From: Caenorhabditis elegans
Taxonomy: Eukaryota > Nematoda > Chromadorea > Rhabditida > Rhabditidae
Reading direction: 5' to 3'
NCBI RefSeq assembly: GCF_000002985.6
Contig: NC_003284.9
Coordinates: 16,926,001 to 16,990,000 of the forward strand
Length of the DNA stretch: 64,000 nucleotides
In this document: one piece after another, positions 35,721 to 47,318 of the stretch
Layout of the letters: each line of letters starts with the position of its first letter
Numbering within the stretch: the stretch's first letter is position 1
Program-made: the position numbers and the translations under genes
Notes under the pieces: generated by a model
The model's input: only the letters and a program-made list of their open reading frames with translations
Databases searched by the model: none
What the model was told of the DNA's origin: nothing

Positions 35721-37870
35721 CAACATCCCCACCCGTCCTCCCATCTTGCCAAAAATGGCAGAGAGCTTACTATTTTTTTTTTGTAGCAGAAGTTTGATTG
35801 CTCTGATTTGTGGGACCTTTTTAATATCCTGACATAATTGTTGATCAACTTTTTAGCACCATTTTAGAGATTGTTATCTTTTTCCTACCAAAAAATGAGA
35901 TAGGCATGACCCTGATTGCCCTTAAGATAGTTGTTTTGTGGATAGTTATTTTCAGATGTCTTTTAATAGTTTTGTGAAAATATTTTTGCGTTTCTAGTTC
36001 GTGAAATGGTTTCATTTTACTTCTGAAAAGGATAACAAACATATTTTCAAAAATGAACAACAGTTTTTGCTCATTTTTTCTGTATTATTTTGAAATATTT
36101 TAACCGTTTTTTTTCAAGTTTTATAGAAATCCTTTGAGCTAGGATTTTTAAATTTATGTTTTTATGGCTAGTTTCTGAGGTTAAAGCCACCATATGGGCA
36201 TACAATTTTTAGAATAAACTACATTAAAAATAATAGAAATTAAACTAGAAGATTGAAGTGAGCAAAAGGTATTTTCAATATACGAAAATAAAAGTTCCTA
36301 ACTTTTACCAGTTTTTCAGTAATCTCTGTAATTTCAAACAAATTTCAAAATTTTCCTCATTTCCTCTTGCAAAATTTACTTCAGCTGAAAACCTTTATTT
36401 TACCTCCCTGAGCTTATCAAATCTGAATCATATGACAAATGCTGCTCCTACTTGTAAATTCCAAAAGTTCATTGGAACATTTCTCACGGCCTACGTGTTA
36501 AGCACAGTTAATCGCTCCCCGTCGGCACAGCAAACCACGCGATTTATGCAAATTTGGTGGCGTCGTCTGAAAATGCCTACAGTTTCAGCCATTTTTTGTT
36601 GGCGGTTTCGAGATACCTTTCGCAATGATTTCCTAGTTTTTTATTTTCATTTTTACGAAATAAATTGCAATTCTAACTGAAAGTATAATGTTATTATTTC
36701 AAAACTTTTCGAACAAAAAAAAAGTTTGAATACATTTAAACTACCCAACAACTCCAATTTATGTAAATACCCATTTTCCATTACGGAGTTGTGAAGTTCT
36801 CCTGTGCCCTTTACTCATCCATAATCTCATTTTTTCTCATAACTTGGCCCGCACATCCACTTTTGACTATCTCCCACTCCCCCCTTTCCATCGCCGCTCA
36901 CACAACTACTTTTGCTCCGGCTCTTTCTGCCCGTTTTGGAAATCTTCTTCTTTCTCTTCTACGCGCGGACGGACCCCCACTAAAATTTTCCGGGCTACTC
37001 AATAAACTCATGTCGCGCTACCCGCCGCGCTCGCCTTGTTTTGTGCTCTTTTCGTAACAATTTTTTGGTGGCTCCGAGTTTTCAGGAATTGGGTCATTTA
37101 TTTTAACAAGAACTTTGTATTTCTGTGAACATCTATTTTTGAAATTACTCGATTTCTCCGTTTAAAAATAGGGAAAAACTAGGAATTGTTGATGCCGAAC
37201 TTTTTGGGAATGTTGATGTCGAGCTTCAGAAAAATTATTGCTGATGCAAAGTCAAGTTGCAATGCCAAAATGAAAATTAGTATAGTTAAAATTTTGAATA
37301 ATGATAGAGTTCGAATTTCTCAGTTTTGACCAACCCAATAAATTTGTAAATTAACCAAAGAAAATAATTTATTACGAGTTCATCATTTTTTTAACGCTCC
37401 TATTAAATCTAAGAAATTGGCAAATTATTTTGACTAACAATTTTGAATATTTAATACCTTTTGTTGAGTTTTTATTGAGTGTTTGAAATTGTTATTTGTC
37501 AATATCTGTCAGCTCAATTAAATTTAACATTTTCTACATTCCACTAAAAATCCATTTTATTTTTAAAAATAAATTTGTTGCTTGAAAATTTTATTGAAAG
37601 TAAAAAAACCAATCAATCGTTGTTCTACAAATAGGTCATTACCCAACTTACCGGTCTCTGTCTAAAACACCCCCTTCCACCCACTGATAATGATTCTAGA
37701 GTGGCCAAATCTTATCACTATTCCAAATAAAAAAAATACAGTGACGCTCACCGGTCACTACATGGAATCGCCCTTCTATCAGTTCTCGTGTTTGCAATTT
37801 ATGACTTTTCAATAATTTTTTTCGAAAATCAAAATTTAAAGTTTGAAAAAAATTAATATCATTGTTGCAG

Positions 37871-37954
37871 GTTGATTTATCCTGGCAAAATTTCTCAACC
37901 CAAAGAGCTGGCGTTTTTAATTGGATCTCCGTCTATGTTTGTTTCTTTGATTGC
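37871..37954 (+). other. Probable 5'-UTR exon of the PRRC2 gene
   Basis: Acceptor gttgcag ends at 37870 and donor GC/gtaagt starts at 37955. The segment lies 189 bp upstream of the coding exon and has no in-frame start leading into it. Trans-splicing at 37870 or at 38138 is equally possible. Confidence 0.4.
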
Positions 37955-38143
37955 GTAAGTTTTTTTAGACCAGAAAAAGATGACCTTCAAATCAAGAATT
38001 TTAAATTTTGGTTTAGAAAAACACGAGATTAAACTAGTTATTTCAAGTATAATTTGGAATAGATTTAAAACATAGAAATATTGACAAAGAGAAGCGTGGG
38101 AGTTCTTTTTTTTTTTACAAACAATTTCATATTTTCAGATCGC

Positions 38144-41100
38144 ATGTCGTCTCAGAATCGAGGTGCCCCGGGCACCATTAAACCAAAAGCAGTATCTGTG
38201 AATAACCTCTTCTCTGGACGTAATCTCGCCCCCGGGCAAAGGGGCAACGGTGAGTTGGTAGTTGTTTTGGAAGAACACAAAAGTTTGCCTTGAAACAAAA
38301 ATGTTCAAGACCTGCACTTTAACTCTAACAGATGATATTGTGGTTGTTTTTGGGTTTATAAAAAAATTTTCATTTTGAAAAACTCTGCTGATTTATCTAT
38401 TGTTTAGTAGATAGAAAGTTTTCAAGAAAGAGCAATGTGTAACTAGTATACATGAGAAAATGTAGTGAAAAATGAATTAAACAACTGGAAAAAAATCATG
38501 TGTAAAAATTATGAAATATTATTAATAGTAAAACCTTTCAAAAAATAAGAAAATTATATTTGAAGTCAAAAAGTTATGAAAACTATGTGTTGATCAACCA
38601 TGATTTTGGAAGTTGGCCGAAAAAAATCTGCGAGTGTGATATTTCAATTCTGCTTTAATTGGCTGTTTTTAAACTTTGTAGGTGTTAAAATTTGCACCAA
38701 TGCTCAAAATTTATCAAAAAAGTTGCGCAATTTATAAAAATTTTGAAAAATCTATCATTAAAAACTTTCAAAGTTAGAAAAATCTCTGCCTTCCAATTTC
38801 TCCAAATAATTTATTTACGCAACTAGAAAATTCAAAAAATCAGTGTCAGGGAATTAGTGTGATGGGTTCTTGAATTTGACTATTTTCGAAAACGATAATT
38901 CCGGGGGGAGCTTTTTTGCAGCTTAATCTGTTTTTAAATTCAAAATTACCATTTTAAAAACTAACTATCAGCTTTTATTTGTACTGCTTTCGAAAGGACA
39001 ATCTTAACTATTCAGCCTAGAATTTTGTAGCCAAAATAACAAAATACCCCACAGTTTTTTCAAACAGTACTAATTTTTTAGGGTTCCTTTGTAAAATTTT
39101 GACGAGAAAATTCTTTACCAGAAAAATCTGAGACACACCAAATAAGGGGAAATTCTCATAGGTTTCCTAAACTATAGACTCAATTCTTACAGACCCCAGC
39201 CGAAATGGCATGCAAAGTGTTGGAAAAGCAGCAAATGTGGTCCGCCGCATGCCACCGCCAGCGTCTTTGCCTTCACTAAGAGCCGAGAACAATGGACAGG
39301 ATCCGACTACACCAGTGGTTCCACAAGGTAAGTACGGCGTTGCAAAACCGAGCCAAATGAAGGCTATAATCATACCCTACTAAGAATTTGAAAAGAAAAA
39401 TTTTGAAAAGGTGGTCACGAAAAATTATAGTGTTGAGAAAGAGAGAGAGAAAGAGAGAGAGAGCAAGATTGCAATTTTTGAAACAAGAATTCATAGAAAA
39501 ACATACATTTTCTGAACCAACAAATTTGTTCCTTTTGGGAATTCCCTTCCAAATATTTTATTTCGAGATAACGTAGCACATCGTTTTTTTTCAAAACGCC
39601 TAGAAAACAAGTATAAATACTTACCTCTAAAATTCAATAAACTAACCTGTAGTCGCACGATCTGAAAAATAATAATAGTGCTCAGAATCGATAGCAGCTC
39701 TTGCCCTTTAAAATAAGAACGACATGACTTTGTGAAGCGAAGCAGAAATGGGAATTTAAAAAAAAATCATACACACCTCATGTCTTCGTGCCCTTTCGGT
39801 TTCCATGGTAGTTGCTGTTGGAGCCAAGGATACCCAAAGTTGCTCATTTCTCTTCCACCTAACGACCTGACAACGTGTCCTCACTATCTCCTCGAGCTAC
39901 ACTCTGCCTCTTCTCCCCCTCTTCTACTCATTTCCACTCATCAAGCTTTGTTGGGCGGGGGTGCTCGCATCGCTTCTGTTTTCTTCCAATTCTAATCCAT
40001 CTTCCTTTGTAGGAGGTACTGGATGGAGCAAGTCTGACAACCCAAACGGAGCCGCCGAGCCGCCTCAGACACCGACGAATCAGGCGCCTGCAGTGCCTCC
40101 ACCACCACCACCACAGCCAGCCAACGACTTACGACCATCGTGGCTCGTCGCCGCCAACGCCGAGCAACAAGCGAACAACAGCCAGGCTAGAGAGTTTCCC
40201 TCACTGGCTCCACCCGCCAACGACTCCGATAAATCAAATAGTAAGTTGCACAGTTTTTTCAAATAAAAAATCGGAACGTTTCTCAGATCCGCGTGTTTTA
40301 GCTAAATAAATTTGTAAATTATTTGGAATTTGAGCTTTTTGAATAAAGTGAGAGAAAATATGAACTAACATTTTCCAATGATTGCGCTTACTTTTCTTCT
40401 GATTTCAACTTTTATCCTCGATTGCATGTAATTAAAATAAACATTCTACAAGGTTAATTTCATTTTTTTTAACTTCTCCATTTTCCAGACAAGTGGGATA
40501 TCACGTCATCATCACTTGCCGAAAAGCTCACCGACATGCCGAACGGCGAGCAATTCGAAGGAGGAGTGCCCATCCGATTTCTGGGACCCAATACTACTGC
40601 TGCTTCAACTGCCGAATCCGCTTTTAACGCGAAATCCGGTTCCCAAAAACCACAACCACCCACCACTGCCAACGGCAGTTCCACCAAATACAATAAAATT
40701 AGTAAGTGAAAAGTGCGAGTGCGCGAGAATTGAATTGGAGTGAGAGGTGTGCAGGGTGGTTATTAGATGATTTTTGTTACGAGCTCAATAAGTGCTTTAA
40801 AATGCTCCAAGTTCAAACTACCATTTACCCCCCCCCCCCCCCACTGCACATCTCTTACCCCAAACCAGATAGTCTGTTCAGCGGGAAGTCAAGACGTTCG
40901 ATGCCGACACCCCGAGCTGGTGCACATCAAGCAGTTCTTTGAGCCAAAACCTATACAGTGTACGGCAGGAGAGATAGTGTTGTGCTGGTCGCCTTAGATT
41001 CTAGTCACATTTACGCGTCTAGAAGTTTAAATATACATTTATTCATATATTTCTCGTGGTTGTCCAGCCCCTTAAAACGCAACACATCATGCTTTATTCT

Positions 41101-41592
41101 CTCTAATAGTAGTGAATTGTTTTGTTTTAGAGTTTCTGATGAAATGTTTTTGTAACCTGAAACTTAAACTTTTTTGAGTTTGCAACAAATAAATAACAAG
41201 TGAGGAGATTAGTTTACAGCCAGATGAGACATATTATTATAAAAGATTGTGCTTAAAATAATAGCTTATCACCAAATTTTATGCAGGAAAACTGAATGAA
41301 ATTTTGATTTTGAATATTTTAAACGTAAAATTGTTTTTTGTGTTTTTGTTTTAAAGCCAGTGATCCTGCTCGATCTGTTTTTTGCTGATTTTCGAAAAGT
41401 TTTGAATATTTATAAATGTTCGAAAATCTTCAAAAACGCTAATCAGAAATTTCACACATATTTGAAATCTTATGTTTTGTGAGAACCTAGTCTAAGTACA
41501 AAATTTCAAATAAGACGTGTACTGTTTTAAATTTTGAAACCGAACTCTGTTCCTTGTAATACATGCTCTACTAATAAGGAGAATAAAGTTTA

Positions 41593-41624
<32 letters not shown>

Positions 41625-44600
41625 ATCTTTGTTTTGTGCCAACTCTTTGTGACATGCTAAGCCTATTTCTTCTACTTTTCTCGTTTAGTTCTTTAATTTT
41701 TTTTTCTTAACACCAAATATGTGCGTACTGCTCACCCTACCTAATTTGAAGATATTAGTGTAGTTTTGAGGAGAATTTTGGATTTGGGTTAAAATTGTTC
41801 ATGAGGATTTTCCGATTTTCTGTAAAAAATTGTTTTCATAAAAATCTTACCCAAACTGTAAAACATTCTCAAAACTGCAATAGACTCATAACCCATGAAC
41901 AGGGCTTTACGCTCTCAAAAACGGTCATTCAACTCTCCCAAGCTTTTCCAGGCGACGACGAAGGGTTCGACTCGCAGGACCGCGATCGAAACTATTCAAC
42001 GGAGGAAGGCGGCTGGTCGCCGAACGGCTCGCCGAGCCAGACTGTCTGCTATGGGCCGGATAAGGATACGGAAAACGAGTATCGATCCTACTTGAGGAAC
42101 GACCTTCCCCAGTTCCGGGTGAGTCTTGATGGATGGAGGGGAGGAGGGGGGGACTCATTTCCATTTTTGATTAATTTTGAAAAGGGGAATGATCTATACG
42201 GATTTGGGCTGAGATATATTGAACATCATAATATCCTTTTAGACGAGCGAAATTCGAATTCTGAAGCGAGCCACTGAGCAACTGCTACTACAGGATATCA
42301 GTGACGACGAAGATGGTAAGTCCATATTGGAATGAGAGTTTGTGAAGATACTTTTTGTTATCTTATACTTTTTGTTTACTGAACCATCAAAATCTTATCA
42401 AAATCTTAAACAACTAAGAATTCTGAGGTTTCAAAAATCTCATAATTCATATTATCAACACTCGAAAAATAAATCAAAACAATATATTTTGACACTTTTC
42501 AGAAGTTCAAATGACACGACTAGACAAGCCGTCACTTTGTATTGTGAAGCGCGGTGGAGAAATCAAGCCTCCGACCGTTGCAAAGCAAGATAGAGAGAAA
42601 TCTGTACAAGAAGCTAAAACTTCACACCCACCTGCACCAGTCAAGCCTCCCAAGGAGAAGAAGCTTCGAAAAGAAGGAAAATCATCCAAAAAAGAAAAAG
42701 ATGTAAAAGAGAAGAAGCAGACGGTACCGCCACCAAATCCCGGCCCCGCTCCAGCGCCTGCTCCAATTGCGATTGACACACCGCCAGCTTCGGAGAAGAC
42801 GACTCCAGCTGAAGAAGTTCTTCCAGCTCCGCCACCACAAGAAAATGTATGGGCGAAGAGGAAGGAGGAACGGGAATCTTTGGAAAGAGAAAAGGTATGT
42901 GTTAGATTTTTAAACGCGTTTGAAATTTTAAATGAAAAACTGGACTAAATATCTATAAAAAATAGCGCCCAGAAAGCTAAGACCGATAGTTTCACTATTG
43001 AAATTGGAAACAGTTACCCAAAAACCAAAAATCATTGACTGACTTGTTTTGTTGTAATCTACTAAAAATTAACTTTGCCAAACCAGTTCTAGACCTGATA
43101 AATTTAAACTTTACAGGAGAAATCTCTAATGCCACGTGTTATGCAACAAGCAATCGAACAACATTTCCCAATGGTCCATGACGCTGCCACAATCAAAGTG
43201 AACAAGGAATCCACCAGAAAATCCAGTGACACCGAGTTTACCCGCGCCGCTATCCGAGCTCGCAAACAAGCCACGTCAAACGATGTGAGGAGACTGATGA
43301 ACTCGGAGAGCAGTGCAAAGATGAAAATGAATCGCATGGGAAATCAAGAGAATTATGGTAGGTTTTTTTATTAATTCAAATTAATTCAATATTTTTAATT
43401 CAAACAAAATGAACTTACAGGCTCTGAAGAGAAAGTCAATGGAAAGCAGAATGGAGGCTTCACCAATGGATATAAAGCCGCTCAGAACGGTGCTCTTCGC
43501 AATAATCAGACAAATGGACGGTTTGCGGAAAATAGCCACAGAGAGCGCAAGGATTCGCACCGAAGCAATGTCTCGTCTCACGTGAGTCAAAAGCCCAAAT
43601 CGCGCTCTATTGATAAACCTTGAATTCAAAACAGCTGCGGGGGGCACTGGTCCTAAAATTGTGTTTGAAAAACTGCTAGCTTTTGTTTCATTTTTTCAGA
43701 CAAATTTAAAACTAAATCTGTTTCAATTTCATCTTTCAGAAAAAGTATTTCCTTCGGAAGAGATATATGCTGAAGGTATCTCACTAACTTTGCATGTTGA
43801 CAATCATTAAAATATAAAAATCGATTCTTAGTTTTTATTATTGTTTCTCTTATTATAATACATTCAATCAATAGTCCCCAACTTTCACTTTTTTCAATAT
43901 CTTTCAATTTTTCAGCACTCTGACGACGCAAAAAAACACATGAATGGTCACAGCAAGAAAAAAGAGACGGAGAAGCTAAAAGAAAATGGAGATGTGAAAA
44001 AGTTTAATATTGAGGATTGTTCGAATGTGAACATTGAAAGTTGGGCGGATGAGATGGAGAATATGGATGGGTTTGAAGAAGTGAATAGCAAGAAAAAGAA
44101 AAACAAGACATTGGCGGAGAAGCAAAATGTGCAACAATCAAAGTCTCAATTGCAAAATCACACTCAGAACCAAAGCCAGAATCAGAGCCAAGACCACGAG
44201 AAAAACTCGAAAACGAAACCAAAAGACCCGAAACAAGGAACTCGATTGTTTGTACCAAAAGCGCTTCGAAAAGGTAAGATTTATCTTTCTTATTAAAGCA
44301 CCTTTTTACTAAAATGTTATTTTCCAGAAGCCGATGATCTCCCTGCAAACGGGCTACTAAGCCCGCAGAGTGTAGAAACCAAAGAGAAAATTGCGGCGGC
44401 GAAATCCAACGGAGATGTTTTCAAGAGTGACGAGCAGTCGAAAGGTTTCTGGGATTCCTTGACACCGGAAGTCTCAACCATCCCGAAGAAAATGACAAAG
44501 AAGCCTGAAGGACAACATGTGGAGTTTCCGAAACCTGTTGGCAAATCTTTGGATATTACTGGATATGATTTTACTTTCGATCCGCAATTACAGGTAAACT

Positions 44601-45521
44601 GCGTGATTCAGAGTAACTAATGCTTTGTAAAGCGGCTTTTGATGGCGTGTTCTTGCCAAATTTCTGCAACTTACAGACGACTTTTAGCTGTTTAAAAGCT
44701 AACTTAGCAATGTCCAGTCAGAAACTTGACAATTTTTTGAGAGATTTTCAAATCCAATTTGTCCAACTATATAACTGACGTTTTAACGCATTATTTTTAT
44801 AACTATTTTTCAGATTACAAATCCAATCATTTCTGACCGTGTTGCCATTCAACAAATGCTTTCCGCTGAGAACGCTGCCACTGACGATGATTCACACCAT
44901 CGAAGAAATGTGCTCAATGAGCTACGACAATCAATTGATGAACTGGGCCCTGTTGCGATGGCAAAGGTGTCTCAGGAGTACAACGAGGTGTTCTCTTGCC
45001 GGCCGAACAACAACAATGTCAGTTTGGCACCATTCTCCAATCACTACTCATCTTTCCAACCACTATTCAACACGGGAGACGCCCCGCTCCTCTACCCAAC
45101 CGCCGCACCTTCACCACCAATGAGCTACCTCAATATGATGAACTTTTCAAATTTGAAACGGCAATCGGGATATGGTGCGCCGGAGAACGGGCTTCTCGGA
45201 CGTATTCCGAACAGCCAGGCGGCCGCTGCTGCAGCTGTGGTCGCTGCACAGCAACAAAGAATATGGAACGGTGGAGCGGCTCATTTTGATATTAACTCAC
45301 TTGCCGGTACTCCACCAGCAAACTATAGTTCCAATGGATCCTATGGATTCTTTAATAATGGCTCCAACGCCAATGAGCACCGAGCTCCGTTTGGCGGGCT
45401 TCCAAACGGAATGTTAAATGGTATGGGTAACGGTCAAGCGCCTTATTTCGACCGTACCACATTGCCACCGGCAAACTTGGCTGTTGGAAGTCAACGACAG
45501 TTTAGTGGCAACATGAATCGT

Positions 45522-45552
<31 letters not shown>

Positions 45553-46468
45553 CATCGGGACAGTCGCACCCGATGAATGGGATGGGCAACTCAAATGGAG
45601 GACCACAATTCCCACAACAAAACTTCACGCAACCACCGCCACCAGTGATGAGGTATGTTAAGCCATATTCAGTTTTTTTTTCAAAATTTTAATTATTTCT
45701 GAAGACAAGTGTGATTTTGCCGCTCTATATAAAAATTTTGAATAACTCCAATTCTAGCCAATTCAACGGATTCTATTTAAAAAATGCGCAAATCACAAAT
45801 TTTTACGTGTAGATAGGGGAAAATGTTGATGTATCCGAATTTTACATTGAAAAAGACTAAATAATTCTAAAATACTATATTTTCAAGAAATTTCAACAAC
45901 GGCTTGTTGAAATTATAGAAAACTTAGTGAATAAAAATTAGGTTTTAGAACATACATACATATGTCGAACACTTTTCCTCAACAAAATCAGTTCATCATC
46001 GCACTTCTGCAATTCCAGGTTTCCGCCTTCAAACGGAACATCTCACCAAGACAACGGTCCATTCTTCTTCAACAACGGTAACCGTGCACCAATTGGCAGA
46101 CCGCCAGGTCTCTCGGCGGCCGGGCACTCTGCACAACTGGATATGATTTGGTCGAACTCCAACAACAGCTACTTTGGTAATGCGGGTCATTCCAATAGCA
46201 GCTGGAATGGCGGAGCTGGAGCTGGCGCTGGAGGAGTCGGCGGTGTACAGGCGGCTGGTCCGCTGAGACAGAACGGCTACAATCAGCGTGTGAGTTTTGT
46301 AGTTTGATACACTTTTTCTTTCAAATAATGTGTATATTTACTTGAAGTTTGAAACATATTTATGAGTAAAAACCTGATTTGTTACCGATTTTTTTTCAGC
46401 AAGTTCGCGATAATCAACAAATGAACAACCGAATGCGGCCTACACCAGTTCAAGGCAATCGGCAATAA
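38144..46468 (+). CDS. PRRC2: PRRC2/BAT2-family protein (nocte homologue)
   Basis: Fourteen coding exons join in one frame, 1172 aa: 38144-38249, 39193-39327, 40013-40240, 40489-40701, 41952-42118, 42243-42315, 42503-42894, 43117-43357, 43421-43581, 43916-44273, 44328-44593, 44814-45652, 46019-46289, 46400-46468. The N-terminus is the BAT2_N domain: LFSGRN, then NGMQSVGKAA, RRMPPPASLPSLRAENNGQD and GGTGW. The rest is low-complexity: Pro-rich (PAVPPPPPPQP), Lys/Glu-rich coiled-coil-like (KEERESLEREK), Asn/Gln/Gly-rich and a Q run near 45523. Vertebrate PRRC2 proteins bind RNA and initiation factors and help leaky scanning and stress-granule assembly; fly nocte acts in temperature entrainment of the clock. 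All splice sites fit consensus. The start is the first ATG after the acceptor at 38138. Confidence 0.92.
40828..40842 (+). repeat. C15 homopolymer in a PRRC2 intron
   Basis: Fifteen consecutive C, so a G15 tract on the other strand. Long G tracts can form G-quadruplexes and in C. elegans are deletion-prone without the DOG-1/FANCJ helicase. Confidence 0.95.
41599..41626 (+). repeat. (TC)n microsatellite in a PRRC2 intron
   Basis: Uninterrupted tctctc run within the long intron between exons ending 40701 and starting 41952. The intron otherwise shows no gene. Confidence 0.9.
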
Positions 46469-46798
46469 TTCAAGCTACTGACTTATTATTTCCTTCTTTA
46501 TATTCTTATTTGAATTCCTCGAATTCCTACTTTTCCCCTTATTATTATTATTATTTTCTTCCAATTGTGTCTTCATTATTTTGTCATTATAAAAACACTC
46601 ACCGCCCTCATACACAAACACACCCACACACACACCAACCACTCACGCTACGTCTCTATTTGAAAGTTTTATTTTCAAAAAACTGGCTTCAAACCTCCCC
46701 GAGTCTTAATTGTCTTCATTTTGTCAAATTATTTTTTTGTCTTCGTCTCATGTTGTTCGAGTAATTTGTCTGAAATCGCATTCCTCACAAAAAAAATC

Positions 46799-46804
46799 AA
46801 TAAA
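46799..46804 (+). terminator. Poly(A) signal of the PRRC2 gene
   Basis: AATAAA about 330 bp after the stop codon, before a T-rich stretch. It is the first clear signal on this strand and gives a 3'-UTR of roughly 350 nt. Confidence 0.65.
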
Positions 46805-47318
46805 CTTTTTCAAAGTCAGCTGTTGCAAGATTTTGTAAAACGTTTAAAGTGATGATACCAAGTGATTGCAAAAAAAATAAAAAAACGTAACCGCAATTTT
46901 TAAAACATTTGAAGTGAGAAACTGGAAAATATTACACTAACAGAAAAAACCAATCTTAAAATAAAAATCAAAGTTGTAAAGGAGACGTCTATCACATCTT
47001 GGGCCTTCTAGCTGTTTGAGAACAATAAGGTCTTTGGAACTTATGTAATCACAAACTAAGAAAATTCTAACAGCTTGAAAAGCTACGTGCAAAAGGCGAA
47101 ATGGAGCCTACTGGAAACTACCAGCAAGTTTTTCTAACTTGGAATATTCCGATAAAAAACTCAGCAAAAATAAAAGTAACAATGTTTTAAATTGACGATT
47201 TGTACAACTCTCGTAAATACTTGTAAAACAAAATTAAGATTCATTTCATCGAAATATACAAATACGAGCAATAACTTCGCTCTTCAAATTACCATAAAAC
47301 AATACTTCACAAAATAAA

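Noticed and set aside
35300..35848. 182-codon minus-strand frame across the TG microsatellite
   Set aside because: Mostly simple-repeat translation (Thr-His runs) and CT-rich promoter-like sequence; not coding.
42507..42779. Minus-strand frames opposite PRRC2 exons
   Set aside because: Shadows of the real plus-strand coding exon.
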